This document shows, piece by piece, positions 8,835 through 17,539 of a stretch of DNA of 64,000 bases; the stretch's first letter is position 1; each line of letters begins with the position of its first letter. The notes under the pieces are model-generated. The model did no database searches. It saw only the letters and a list, made by a program, of their open reading frames with translations, and was not told where the DNA came from. Location of the stretch: positions 24,912 through 88,911 of the IMG/VR virus record IMGVR_UViG_3300009182_000039, one strand, 5' to 3'. This DNA comes from a virus. The position numbers and the translations under genes are program-made.

Positions 8835-9758
8835 TTAATTTTTAATCTTAGCTAATTTTTGTTTACTAGCATTCACAGCTTCGATAAACGGCTGTGCGCC
8901 TGGAGTAGCTTTGATTGTAAAATCTTTTACAAATTCTTCTTGAACTTGTTTGTTACTGAGGTAATTGTTTAAATATTCGCCCCAAAATCTTACAGCAGAA
9001 GGATCTGTGTTTTTGTGTACAACAATACCAAACCCATCATATTCTTTCCACTTAGGAAATTTAGATTCTATTGTTGGAGCATTATATTCAGGAAGTTTAG
9101 CTCTTGTAGTAGCCAACAATCTAAGTTTACCAGCATCTACATGACCTTTCACTAAGGTAAAAGGAACTTGTGCTACATCAACTGTGCCGCTTAATAAATC
9201 GTTGATCACTGGACCGCCTCCCTTATAAGGAACTAATAAAGGTTTGTTTTTAGATTTAGCAAATACAAACAACTGTTCCAACAACATAAGTTGGCCTGGC
9301 GCACCGTAACCAAATTTTATATCGTCACCACGAGCTAATCCTTTAGTGAGATCGTCTATGGACATAATAGATGTTTTTGGATTAGTTACAAAAGCACCTA
9401 TACTGTCGCGGATGCCGCCGATTACTTGTACTTGTTCATTAGGATATTGTAGCGTATAGTTAGCTACTACTCCTACTGTAGTAACTGTAATAGTGTATCC
9501 GTCTGCGGATGCTGTTTGTAATTCGCGCATACTTACAATCCCGTCTGCTCCAGGTTTGTACACAGCAACTAATTCAATTCCTCTATCTATAGAATATTTT
9601 TGTAAATTTCTAAAAGTCATGTCTACACCACCACCTGGCGCAAACGGAATAATAACTGTAACTGGTTTTTTGTTAGGATAAAATCCAGCGGCATTTCCTG
9701 AAATAGAAACTGCCATAGCCAAAATAAACGCCAAGGTAAATCGATTTAAAAAATTCAT
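8835..9758 (-). CDS. TctC/Bug-family solute-binding receptor 2
   Basis: This 307-residue protein is a classic member of the family: a signal peptide (residues 1-24, GNAA cleavage region), then PVTVIIPFAPGGGVD (32-46). YGAPGQ near 150, VPYKGGGPVINDLLSG near 180-195 and the conserved C-terminal helices complete it. No TctA or TctB partner is nearby. The start has a good Shine-Dalgarno sequence (GGAG) behind an AT-rich promoter-like stretch. It lies just upstream of the oxygenase-radical SAM operon in the same direction. It is closer to bacterial TctC proteins than the one at 902-1780. Confidence 0.93.
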   Translation of the reverse strand: MNFLNRFTLAFILAMAVSISGNAAGFYPNKKPVTVIIPFAPGGGVDMTFRNLQKYSIDRGIELVAVYKPGADGIVSMRELQTASADGYTITVTTVGVVANYTLQYPNEQVQVIGGIRDSIGAFVTNPKTSIMSIDDLTKGLARGDDIKFGYGAPGQLMLLEQLFVFAKSKNKPLLVPYKGGGPVINDLLSGTVDVAQVPFTLVKGHVDAGKLRLLATTRAKLPEYNAPTIESKFPKWKEYDGFGIVVHKNTDPSAVRFWGEYLNNYLSNKQVQEEFVKDFTIKATPGAQPFIEAVNASKQKLAKIKN

Positions 9759-9793
9759 AATTTCTCCGAATAATAATTTATAATACAGTTTTT

Positions 9794-11335
9794 TTACAAC
9801 AAAGTCAAGTACTTTTGAAAGTGGTTTATATCTAATTGTTTGATATATTCTTCGGTTTCAGAAACGGTCATTCCATCAAATGGACGATTATTGATTACAG
9901 CCGGGAGTAATTGAGCTTTATACTGTTCTGGAAGTAATGATTTAACAAAGGCAAAATTATGTTTACCAATCTTACCTTTTGCTAATTTTAATTTATTATA
10001 CTTTTCATGAATTATGTCAGCATCGCGGGTCGCTTCGATAAAATTGTAAGTATCTGTTTGCCAAATTAAACAATCATCTTGAACTACCGTTCGTATTCTA
10101 TCACTAATAATTTTAAATTCACTAGTATCCATAATTCTATAACCACTTTCAGCATAATGTTCATCTAAATAGCTAATACCAGTAGTTGGCATAATATACA
10201 AAGGCTTAACAAAAAATGAATGTAATGTTTTGTTTTTGTATTGTTCTGCTAACCACGCATCAAGCTCGTGTGCTGTAGCTGGTGTATCATAACGCAAACC
10301 AAGAATAAAACTAGCATTAACAAATACATCATCTTTCCACACTTTGTGAATTTTGTTAAGTGTTTCTTCTATACGTTTTACTCCCAAGCCCTTACCTACT
10401 GCTTTACCGCTACGATCATTAATAGTTTCAAGTCCAAAGGAGCAAGCTTCTAAACCCATGTCTTTTAACTTTTGTGTCATACTAGGAAACTTCCATAGCA
10501 AGTCTAATCGTAAAAAGCCGCCGAATGTAGGTTTAAAAGGTAAGTTGCTAACGGCATCTAATAACATATCTACTTTTTCTTCACTATCGTTAATAGTTTC
10601 GTCGGCAACATAGTAATCAGTTGTGCCCCATTCGTTGTAATTGCGAATTAATTCTTCACGAATGAGATTTTTTTGTTTAGTATAGTCGCCCATCTTCTTA
10701 CCAATAAGGTCATACCCACAAAACTTACATTTAAAAATACAGCCGCGGGCTATTTCAATAGGCAAGCCTTCCCCGTGTTGGATTCCATCCTCGTTAGTAA
10801 AATAGTTAAATGTAGAATTAAAGTCATCAAAGGCATAAGTCTTATCTGTGATAATTCTAGGTTTAGTCACAGTATTAAATGTAATCTTTTCACCTTGTGT
10901 AATATGTTTAAGCAATTTTATAATAGCGGTTTCGCCCTGTCCTTTGACTGCGTAGTCAAAGTAATTAAAGTTTGCTAAAAACGCATCGTTTGCTCCAGTA
11001 ACTTGTGCTCCACCTAAACATAATTTTATGTGCGGAAATAGTTCTTTTAGTTGTGTGAAACGTTCGCGAGTTTTGTCATTTGTAATACCAAAGAACTGAG
11101 AGTCTTCTAAATTTGCTAGTACTGTGGCCCCAAGCCCGACTAATACTGTACTATCAGAGATAAATTGATTAGCCAATTCATAGAATTGTTCGTCGGATAA
11201 CTTTACATATCCGTGTATGACTTTTACAGTATAACCATTTTCTCTCAAATGATTTGCTAGACGGTATACTCCCATACCTTTACCGTGTAGCGGACGATAT
11301 ATATCGGAAAATAAAATAATGTTATAATTTGGCAT
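9794..11335 (-). CDS. B12-binding-type radical SAM protein 2
   Basis: This 513-residue protein is a paralogue of the one at 6041-7477. Its N-terminal Rossmann-like domain includes GMGVYRLANHLRENG and LGGAQVTG; then EIARGCIFKCKFCGYD carries the C-x3-C-x2-C cluster near 197-204. It shares the LRLDLL and FGLET/FGIES strand motifs of the partner. The C-terminal 100 residues are extra compared with the paralogue. It is monocistronic, between the TctC-like gene and the divergent Rieske gene. An AATAAATA box lies 4 nt before the ATG with no Shine-Dalgarno sequence. It is probably a cobalamin-type methylase or rearrangement enzyme; its substrate is unknown. Confidence 0.85.
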   Translation of the reverse strand: MPNYNIILFSDIYRPLHGKGMGVYRLANHLRENGYTVKVIHGYVKLSDEQFYELANQFISDSTVLVGLGATVLANLEDSQFFGITNDKTRERFTQLKELFPHIKLCLGGAQVTGANDAFLANFNYFDYAVKGQGETAIIKLLKHITQGEKITFNTVTKPRIITDKTYAFDDFNSTFNYFTNEDGIQHGEGLPIEIARGCIFKCKFCGYDLIGKKMGDYTKQKNLIREELIRNYNEWGTTDYYVADETINDSEEKVDMLLDAVSNLPFKPTFGGFLRLDLLWKFPSMTQKLKDMGLEACSFGLETINDRSGKAVGKGLGVKRIEETLNKIHKVWKDDVFVNASFILGLRYDTPATAHELDAWLAEQYKNKTLHSFFVKPLYIMPTTGISYLDEHYAESGYRIMDTSEFKIISDRIRTVVQDDCLIWQTDTYNFIEATRDADIIHEKYNKLKLAKGKIGKHNFAFVKSLLPEQYKAQLLPAVINNRPFDGMTVSETEEYIKQLDINHFQKYLTLL

Positions 11336-11339
11336 GATC

Positions 11340-11347
11340 TATTTATT
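11340..11347 (-). promoter_or_regulatory. Late-type promoter box AATAAATA, leaderless spacing
   Basis: AATAAATA on the minus strand ends 4 nt before the ATG at 11335. There is no Shine-Dalgarno sequence. It forms a divergent pair with the box at 11368. Confidence 0.5.
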
Positions 11348-11367
11348 TTAACATAAATTCACACTAA

Positions 11368-11375
11368 TGTAAATA
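11368..11375 (+). promoter_or_regulatory. Late-type promoter box TGTAAATA, leaderless spacing
   Basis: TGTAAATA ends 5 nt before the ATG of the Rieske gene at 11381. No ribosome binding site is present. One mismatch to TATAAATA. Confidence 0.45.
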
Positions 11376-11380
11376 CATTT

Positions 11381-12223
11381 ATGCTATTTGACAACCCTCC
11401 TAAAATACTATCACATATTTCAGCATTAGATTTTGGAAATTTCGTTGCTCCAGAATATATTCTTAATAAAGGCGATACCGATGTAAATTTATTTCACCGG
11501 TATTGTCCCCATCGTATGTATCCACTTGGCGAACCTGGAAAAATTGTAAATGAAATAGTTTGTAAATTTCATGGCTACAAGTGGGCTAAAGATGGAACTG
11601 CTGTCAATAATGATAAAAAATTATCATGCGGTGTTGCTGTAGTTGGTAAATCTGGATTAGTATTTAAAGATTTTGTAGAACCCGATCACTACTGGGTAGA
11701 AGATCTTGCTAAAGAAACTAATTTAGAATTTAGTCATATAGTAGAAGGTAAAAGTTCTGGTAGTTGGCTTTGGATGATGGAAATTCAAGCAGACTTATTA
11801 CATATACGCAAAGGCGATGATGTCGTACACCCTACTCTTGCCAAGGTAACAAACTTAGACAATGTTGGCATGGAGCAAGGCAATGGTTGGATACTCCAAA
11901 CGTGTAGTACCGGATGGTGGTTGTTTATCTATCCCTTTACATTTATTGAATATAGCCCAGGATGTTTATCGGTCAACTATACAATACCTAATGATACAGA
12001 TAATGAGTTTGGCTTTGATTGGATTACACAATTTTTCTACGACCCAGTAACTACAACCGACAAACGACATGACTTTGAAACATTAAGCGATGTATTTAAC
12101 GAAGATGTTAGCACAATCGAATTACAAAAAGGAAAATATTTTCCTTTGATGAAAACCGTTAATCACTTAGAAGATCACTGCATTCATTTCGGACAATGGG
12201 TTACTAAGAACCGATCTGCTTAA
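11381..12223 (+). CDS. Rieske [2Fe-2S] oxygenase-like protein
   Basis: This 280-residue protein has a Rieske cluster: C-x-H in RYCPHR near residues 42-44 and C-x2-H in CKFHGYKW near 60-63. The gap between the two halves is the usual 15-17 residues. The C-terminal part ends with EDVSTIELQKGK, a pattern seen in the catalytic alpha domain of ring-hydroxylating oxygenases. The protein is shorter than typical alpha subunits (about 350-450 residues), and the mononuclear iron His-x4-His motif is not obvious, so catalysis should be treated with caution. No reductase or ferredoxin is encoded nearby. Its end overlaps the convergent PP-loop gene by 20 nt. Confidence 0.8.
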   Translation: MLFDNPPKILSHISALDFGNFVAPEYILNKGDTDVNLFHRYCPHRMYPLGEPGKIVNEIVCKFHGYKWAKDGTAVNNDKKLSCGVAVVGKSGLVFKDFVEPDHYWVEDLAKETNLEFSHIVEGKSSGSWLWMMEIQADLLHIRKGDDVVHPTLAKVTNLDNVGMEQGNGWILQTCSTGWWLFIYPFTFIEYSPGCLSVNYTIPNDTDNEFGFDWITQFFYDPVTTTDKRHDFETLSDVFNEDVSTIELQKGKYFPLMKTVNHLEDHCIHFGQWVTKNRSA

Positions 12224-13130
12224 TTAATTCTTCTTGTGAAAAAATATAACTCTTGTCTGAAACTACCCCACGAATATATTTTTTTCCAAATTCTAGCATA
12301 AAGGGCTGTACCAACGATTTGGATTTATCTGGATGTTGCCCTTCGAACCCAACTAGCTTTTGTCGTAAATCTAAAGTGGGCCAATATTCTTGATGTACTT
12401 GACACTTTGTAGACTCATTAGATAGCTTACCAGAAATTTCATCATTTAATAATTGCCGAACAAAAGGCAAGTTAAAATATGATACCAGTAATTCTGGAGA
12501 ATATTCATACCAATCAGTTATACATGGACGATTTATGGTTTTATGATATATAGCCCAGTGATGACATTTCTCGTCTAGTTCAAATACCCAAGGATATTTC
12601 TTACTCATATCACGACTTCTGCGTCTAATGTATGGATTGCCACTTCCTAAAATAGGTAGTCCATCACAGTACTCTGTTAATTTCATATGCGGTAGCCAAC
12701 CAGATTCAGAAGCAAATACTTTTTGTTGTATATCGTATGCTTCATTTTCAAAAAACTTTTGCAAGTTAAAGTCTATAATCTTAGGAGTAACATTTAGATC
12801 CTTACAAGTTTTGAGTGCGTGTGTATATTCTGGAAGATTATAATTATTTTCGTATTTAAAAATGTAAACATTAATCGGGACGCCGAGGTCTTTATAGACT
12901 CGTAAGATAATTTCACTATCTACTCCGCCAGAAAATAATAAATCAAGCGGTCCAGAAAATGTATCTCTGATAATCCTGCCATTTTCAAGTAATTCTTCGT
13001 AGTAACTTTTTACAGGACGATCAATCGTATTTTTGAGTATTATTTTGAATTCTGCCTTGGGGTGTAACTTAGGGCCGTATTCAGGACCATTGTCATATGT
13101 CCACGAAAACCAATTATTTTTATAAAACAT
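12204..13130 (-). CDS. PP-loop ATP pyrophosphatase-like protein 2
   Basis: This 308-residue protein has LFSGGVDSEIILR near 65-77, the PP-loop with its following helix. KYENNYN near 95-101 and a C-terminal W-Y-x-Y-S-P-E-L motif are shared with the protein at 14540-15460 (RFENDYN, W-F-x-Y-T-P-E-M), so the two are paralogues. It is translated after, and overlaps by 11 nt, a GNAT-like gene. The matching paralogue is also next to a GNAT-like gene. Likely role: ATP-dependent activation of a carboxyl or carbonyl group for amide or amidine formation. Confidence 0.75.
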   Translation of the reverse strand: MFYKNNWFSWTYDNGPEYGPKLHPKAEFKIILKNTIDRPVKSYYEELLENGRIIRDTFSGPLDLLFSGGVDSEIILRVYKDLGVPINVYIFKYENNYNLPEYTHALKTCKDLNVTPKIIDFNLQKFFENEAYDIQQKVFASESGWLPHMKLTEYCDGLPILGSGNPYIRRRSRDMSKKYPWVFELDEKCHHWAIYHKTINRPCITDWYEYSPELLVSYFNLPFVRQLLNDEISGKLSNESTKCQVHQEYWPTLDLRQKLVGFEGQHPDKSKSLVQPFMLEFGKKYIRGVVSDKSYIFSQEELIKQIGS

Positions 13131-13698
13131 ATTTTTCCATATTCCTATTCCAGCACTCTTCGCCTTGATCTGTTAAATGATGTAGCATTACCCATTGTTT
13201 CATACTATTTGGATCTTCTATATAAGCAGGACCATTTATAGCATACTTGTTAGGTTTCATTGTAAAAATAGTATTACAATTAACTTCAATTAATTTTAAG
13301 TATTCTTCAAAGCCTGTTAAGTTATCTCCCCGACTAATAAACACACAATCTAACCCAATTAGCCTTGCTTTGGCTAACTGCAACGGTAAACAATATGTAG
13401 TATTCAGGAATTTTGACCCACTAGTAAATTTTCCTGAATGTCTGTAGTCTGGATGAATCCACATTCTTGTACTAACTCTACCAATACCAGAGCCCCACCA
13501 TTCGTTATTAATTTGTAACCCACTAAAGCATACAATTACATTGTTGATTATTACTACGGGAAATGAAACGTAATTACGAGGGTCTAGATCGATGTAATTA
13601 TATTTTAAATTATCCGTTGTTGTCATCACATATTGTTGAAATTGGTTCCAAAGTTTGCTATCAAAACTTGTGGCAAAGTCAACTATTTTTGTCATCAT
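13120..13698 (-). CDS. GNAT-like acyltransferase
   Basis: This 192-residue protein has the layout of a GNAT acetyltransferase: a beta-rich first half (VVIINNVIVCFSGLQ), then RVSTRMWIHPDYR, which resembles the strand-4/pyrophosphate-loop region. The canonical R/Q-x-x-G-x-G/A is degenerate, so the call rests on overall pattern. It is the promoter-proximal gene of a two-gene leftward operon with PP-loop protein 2. The start is either of two adjacent ATGs; an AGTAAATA box lies 4 nt upstream of the first. It could acylate the amine formed or used by its partner enzyme. Confidence 0.55.
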   Translation of the reverse strand: MMTKIVDFATSFDSKLWNQFQQYVMTTTDNLKYNYIDLDPRNYVSFPVVIINNVIVCFSGLQINNEWWGSGIGRVSTRMWIHPDYRHSGKFTSGSKFLNTTYCLPLQLAKARLIGLDCVFISRGDNLTGFEEYLKLIEVNCNTIFTMKPNKYAINGPAYIEDPNSMKQWVMLHHLTDQGEECWNRNMEKYVL

Positions 13699-13702
13699 CT
13701 CA

Positions 13703-13710
13703 TATTTACT
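13703..13710 (-). promoter_or_regulatory. Late-type promoter box AGTAAATA, leaderless spacing
   Basis: AGTAAATA on the minus strand ends 4 nt before the ATG at 13698; no Shine-Dalgarno sequence. It overlaps the oppositely oriented box at 13709-13716 by two bases. Confidence 0.4.
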
Positions 13711-13716
13711 TAAATA
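13709..13716 (+). promoter_or_regulatory. Late-type promoter box CTTAAATA, leaderless spacing
   Basis: CTTAAATA ends 5 nt before the ATG of the desaturase at 13722; no Shine-Dalgarno sequence. It is back to back with the minus-strand box at 13703. Confidence 0.4.
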
Positions 13717-13721
13717 GCAGC

Positions 13722-14540
13722 ATGCCTAAAACTAATTCTTTCCTTAACTATATCCTTTATCCTACTCACGCTATTGCTTGGTTGGGTACAATCCTTTATT
13801 TGATATTTTTTGATTTTACTTGGGTCAATTTTTTACAAGTATTAATTGGATGGATTATAATCGAAGGATTGGGCGTTGCTGTTATACTACACAGATATGT
13901 AAGCCACAGAGCCGTTGAATTACGCCCAGGATTAAAACCAATTTTACTTTGGATCAGCTGTTTGAGTTTACAAGGAAGTCCTTTGGGTTGGGCCGCTGTA
14001 CATCGAGGAAGCCATCATAGATATTCTGATACTGAAAAAGATGCTCATGCTCCTAGTAAAGGAAAATGGTATGCTTGGCATAGTTGGTTACATGACTGGG
14101 ACAAATATTTCAATCCTAAATATGCCATCGACTTGATTAAAGATCCAATGCACATGTGGTTTGCTAAAAATTATAATTGGATTATATTAGTTACTTACAC
14201 TATAGTCGGACTAATGTCATGGGAGTTACTATTATTTGGTTTTATGATACCAGCCGCCTTAAGTTTATATATGGAAAGTAATATCAATGTATTCTGTCAT
14301 ACGCCAGGCTATGGTTATAGAAACTTTGATACTAAAGATGATAGTCGTAATGTTCCGCTACTTGCTTGGATTACATGGGGACAGGGTTGGCATAACAATC
14401 ATCATTCTAAAGCAAGCGCCTACGATTTTGGGACTAGTGTTAGCGGTAAGAAATCTGAATGGGATTTTAGTTTAATATTTTTACCATTAATTGCTACTAA
14501 GGAAAGTAGAAAACAAATACTCGATGGACGCAAGGTTTAA
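13722..14540 (+). CDS. Fatty acyl desaturase (membrane di-iron)
   Basis: This is a membrane-bound delta-9-type acyl desaturase. The three histidine boxes are present: HRYVSH near residue 57, HRGSHH near 94, and HNNHH near 224. They are interleaved with hydrophobic membrane segments. The open frame runs back to 13563, but the ATG at 13722 gives a normal N-terminus (MPKTNSF) and has a late-type box just before it; the upstream part overlaps the divergent GNAT-like gene and is rejected. Its stop overlaps the start of PP-loop gene 3 (TAATG). It probably introduces a double bond into host phospholipid acyl chains or a lipid intermediate. Confidence 0.9.
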   Translation: MPKTNSFLNYILYPTHAIAWLGTILYLIFFDFTWVNFLQVLIGWIIIEGLGVAVILHRYVSHRAVELRPGLKPILLWISCLSLQGSPLGWAAVHRGSHHRYSDTEKDAHAPSKGKWYAWHSWLHDWDKYFNPKYAIDLIKDPMHMWFAKNYNWIILVTYTIVGLMSWELLLFGFMIPAALSLYMESNINVFCHTPGYGYRNFDTKDDSRNVPLLAWITWGQGWHNNHHSKASAYDFGTSVSGKKSEWDFSLIFLPLIATKESRKQILDGRKV

Positions 14541-15460
14541 TGAATTTTACCCATCAAAATCATCTAAAGTATTCTATAGGTGGCAGAGAATATGGATATC
14601 GAGAAACTCCTACTGAAAAATTTGAAGTTATTTTAGGCGCTGTAGATCCAGATCAATATAGAACTAGTTCATTTTCAAATGAAATGCACCGTACGGCGGA
14701 TTTAGTACATAAAGATTTAGGAAATGATCTTGTATTGTTTTTATCAGGTGGCACAGATAGTGAACTTGTATTAAGAAGTTTTATACATAACGGGGTTAAA
14801 CCTCAGTGCGCGGTAGTGAGATTTGAAAATGACTATAATGCCTCTGAAGTTGAGGAAGCAAAAAGTGTAGCTGAAGAATTAGATGTAAAATTAGAAATTT
14901 TAGATTTTAATGTAAAAGAATTTTATTATTCGGGCGAAGCTAAAGAATTTGGCGAGAGTGTACAAGGTACGCAAATAACTTATCTAACAATATTTAAAAA
15001 TATCTTAAAATTAGGTGCTCCAGCAGTCATGGGCGGCGAGGCTGGGCTTACAAGACAAGTTAATAAAACTGATAGTTTTTGGTATTATGCCTTTCGCGAA
15101 AACGAAGACGGTGGTGCTATGCGATTTTCTAACAAGTTTAATATCCCGCTAGTCAACGAATGGTTTTCTTATACACCAGAAATGTTGCTATATTATTTAG
15201 AATGCGAGAGTGTTAAAAAGTTAGTAACAGAAAAATTTAATTATAAACTTACCGCGGCCTCAAGTAAAAATAAAATTTTAAAAGAATTGTTTGATAATTT
15301 TAGGCAAAAATTTAAAAGACACGGATTCGAAAAATTAATCGCTTTTAATAGTGTTGCTTATGCTGGCATTGGTATCGATCAAGTTCCTAGATTAGAGTCC
15401 AGTTTAGACGGTATACCCTATGATGTCGCAGTCAAACAATTAAAGGGGCTAGTAGAATGA
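14540..15460 (+). CDS. PP-loop ATP pyrophosphatase-like protein 3
   Basis: This 306-residue protein has FLSGGTDSELVLR near 67-79, the PP-loop, and VRFENDYN near 95. It is a paralogue of the protein at 12204-13130. Start overlaps the desaturase stop and its own stop overlaps the GNAT-like gene start (ATGA), so it sits inside a six-gene rightward operon: desaturase, PP-loop, GNAT-like, two oxygenases and an unknown gene. Active-site SGGxDS is intact. Confidence 0.75.
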   Translation: MNFTHQNHLKYSIGGREYGYRETPTEKFEVILGAVDPDQYRTSSFSNEMHRTADLVHKDLGNDLVLFLSGGTDSELVLRSFIHNGVKPQCAVVRFENDYNASEVEEAKSVAEELDVKLEILDFNVKEFYYSGEAKEFGESVQGTQITYLTIFKNILKLGAPAVMGGEAGLTRQVNKTDSFWYYAFRENEDGGAMRFSNKFNIPLVNEWFSYTPEMLLYYLECESVKKLVTEKFNYKLTAASSKNKILKELFDNFRQKFKRHGFEKLIAFNSVAYAGIGIDQVPRLESSLDGIPYDVAVKQLKGLVE

Positions 15461-16056
15461 AACTTATAGAATTAAACGAAACGCATAAAGATGCTATCTT
15501 ACATTTGTTTTATACTAAAAACTATATGGGGGCAGATTTTCAAACTTATTTTGGGACCGGTGATCCCAACGATGGCGTTGAAAAAATTTATCATGCTGCT
15601 TTTTCAAATACCTATCTTACAGGATTAAAACAATATAAAGCATTAGGATTACAAGACGAAAATGGCGACATTCAAGGATTAATAGCATTTTATATTAGTT
15701 CAACAGAACCTTGTTGGTATGGTACTATGATTCGATCAGCTAAAAATAAAGATCATGTCAGATTATTATTAGATGCGGCTATAAATTTTCATGAACACGA
15801 GGGACGATATAAGTTTTACACATTGTGGTCAGTCAAACATGCTAAATTATTAAGAAGATTTGCGTTTAGTAACGATGCTAATAATCGATACGATTATTTT
15901 GACGAATGTATAGTCCCAACTAAAACTAGATGTATCTATCAAAATTTTTGGACTATCTTGTTTAATCGTGTATTGTTGCCTACCGATACTGTTGTACGTT
16001 GTACCTATCTTAAAAAGGAACATAGACCGAACACGCCGATTGGAGGTAATTTATGA
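15457..16056 (+). CDS. GNAT-like acyltransferase 2
   Basis: This 199-residue protein has an N-terminal MKLIELNETHKDAILHLF stretch typical of GNAT strand 1 and helix 1, a central beta hairpin ending in GLIAFYIS, and a helix-rich C-terminal half. The acyl-CoA loop is not canonical. It is coupled by ATGA overlaps to PP-loop protein 3 and the next oxygenase gene. The pairing of a GNAT-like and a PP-loop gene repeats that at 12204-13698. Confidence 0.5.
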   Translation: MKLIELNETHKDAILHLFYTKNYMGADFQTYFGTGDPNDGVEKIYHAAFSNTYLTGLKQYKALGLQDENGDIQGLIAFYISSTEPCWYGTMIRSAKNKDHVRLLLDAAINFHEHEGRYKFYTLWSVKHAKLLRRFAFSNDANNRYDYFDECIVPTKTRCIYQNFWTILFNRVLLPTDTVVRCTYLKKEHRPNTPIGGNL

Positions 16057-16661
16057 ATTGTTTAGTTAGTTCATTTAAATTATTTCAAGAAGATTTAAAT
16101 AGTTTTATAATAGACACAAATGTCGAATTAGGCGATGATCTACGAAAGTATTTTAAAGATTCTGAAAACAATTACTTATGGAAAATTAGTACGCATAGAC
16201 AAACTGTTACACAGGCATTAAGATTTACCGAATCAATACATTTGAGACATTTAAAAGATTTGCCACCAAAATCAAATACACTACAAGCTAATCAACACAT
16301 GAATGTAGTTCAGTCGAACATCGCTAATTTCCCTATATTTAAAAAATCCATCGAATGGGTTGAATTGGCACTAAAATCTAAAGGGGCAAAAAATGTTGAA
16401 TTTGGTAGAATTTTTGTAAGCAAACTAGCAGCTAATTCTAAAGTTGATCCACACACAGACAGTGGTAAATATTTTTCTTACTACGACCGATTTCATTTTA
16501 CAGTTACTGCCGCAAAAGAAAATATCTTTTCAATCAGAGATGAGAATTGTATTTTAGAAATGGATTCTTTATACTGGGTTAATAATCATGTGCCGCATTG
16601 GCTAGAAAATAGAAGTGACGAAGATAGGATTAACTTTATTATAGATGCAAGATTATCATGA
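16053..16661 (+). CDS. 2OG-Fe(II) oxygenase, aspartyl/asparaginyl hydroxylase-like
   Basis: This 202-residue protein has H-x-D in DPHTDSGKY near 134-136, the following RFHFTV strand, and the distal iron His in NNHVPHWLEN near 180, with a downstream Arg in DRINFII. This is the small jelly-roll oxygenase arrangement. It has the same HTD ... PHW pattern as the protein at 5357-6040, so they probably share ancestry. ATGA overlaps join it to its neighbours. Confidence 0.8.
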   Translation: MNCLVSSFKLFQEDLNSFIIDTNVELGDDLRKYFKDSENNYLWKISTHRQTVTQALRFTESIHLRHLKDLPPKSNTLQANQHMNVVQSNIANFPIFKKSIEWVELALKSKGAKNVEFGRIFVSKLAANSKVDPHTDSGKYFSYYDRFHFTVTAAKENIFSIRDENCILEMDSLYWVNNHVPHWLENRSDEDRINFIIDARLS

Positions 16662-17539
16662 ATATTACAAACATAAAAAACAACTGGGGTTCAGTAGTTG
16701 AGTTAGATTCGCCCGGCGAATTTTTTAGTTATAGCGCAGATTACTGGCGCAAGTTAGCTTACGAACGCGAAGTAATTTTTTTTAAAAAAGTTAAATTTAC
16801 AAAAGAACAATATTCAGAATTTAGTTTTTATTTTGGATCGCCTTGGAAGGGCGAAGACTATGTTTATTCTAGAGAGATTGTAGAAAAAGTAAAAACTAAA
16901 AACGGCGATCAAGTTATAAGTCCATTTAGTAATACCCTTATTAAGAGAATAGCCCCTAAACACATGCCATGGCATGCTGATATCCCTAACAGAGATTATA
17001 AACCGTATCCATTTAGAAGTTTATGGATTACTGATAATCCTAATCCAGAAAAATCAGGAAAAACTAGTTGGCTTAATTTAGAAGATGCGTATGATTATCT
17101 TACACCTGAAATGTTAGATTTAGTTAATCGGGTGACCGTAGTACAGCAAAGCTGGTATGAGCCGGGGGCCGACATTAAAGAATTTCCTTTGTTAAAAATA
17201 CATCCTATTACTGGTAAAAAATCATTAAGATTAAATCATTACAATTGGGGCAGTAACAAAGTTGCTTGGATTATTGATGTTAAAATTGACGGTGTATCGC
17301 AAGGGCATTGTTTTTTAATTAGACAATGGATTAATTTTTTAGAAAATATTCCTGAGCTAATATATGAACATCAATGGGATCTATATGATATTTCAATTTA
17401 TGATAATTACCCGTTTATACACTCGAGAAGTGCATTGAAACTCGATTCCAATGCCGCAACTAGACATTTTTACAGAATTAACATTGATCATTTAGACGAA
17501 CAAGAGTGGATTGAACACAAAAACAAATATTTTTTATGA
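16658..17539 (+). CDS. TauD/TfdA-family 2OG-Fe(II) dioxygenase
   Basis: This 293-residue protein has the family layout: EREVIFFKKV near residue 38 (edge strand), MPWHADIP near 103-110 with the H-x-D iron ligands, the distal His in FIHSRSAL near 254, and the 2-oxoglutarate Arg in RHFYRINIDH near 268. Length is typical. Family members hydroxylate taurine, chlorophenoxy acids, betaines or free amino acids. It overlaps both neighbours by 4 nt within the 13722-18138 operon. Confidence 0.88.
   Translation: MNITNIKNNWGSVVELDSPGEFFSYSADYWRKLAYEREVIFFKKVKFTKEQYSEFSFYFGSPWKGEDYVYSREIVEKVKTKNGDQVISPFSNTLIKRIAPKHMPWHADIPNRDYKPYPFRSLWITDNPNPEKSGKTSWLNLEDAYDYLTPEMLDLVNRVTVVQQSWYEPGADIKEFPLLKIHPITGKKSLRLNHYNWGSNKVAWIIDVKIDGVSQGHCFLIRQWINFLENIPELIYEHQWDLYDISIYDNYPFIHSRSALKLDSNAATRHFYRINIDHLDEQEWIEHKNKYFL

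Noticed and set aside
13563-13721. Longer N-terminus of the desaturase
   Set aside because: It overlaps the divergent GNAT-like gene by 136 nt and lacks desaturase-like sequence; the ATG at 13722 fits the family start and has a promoter box before it.
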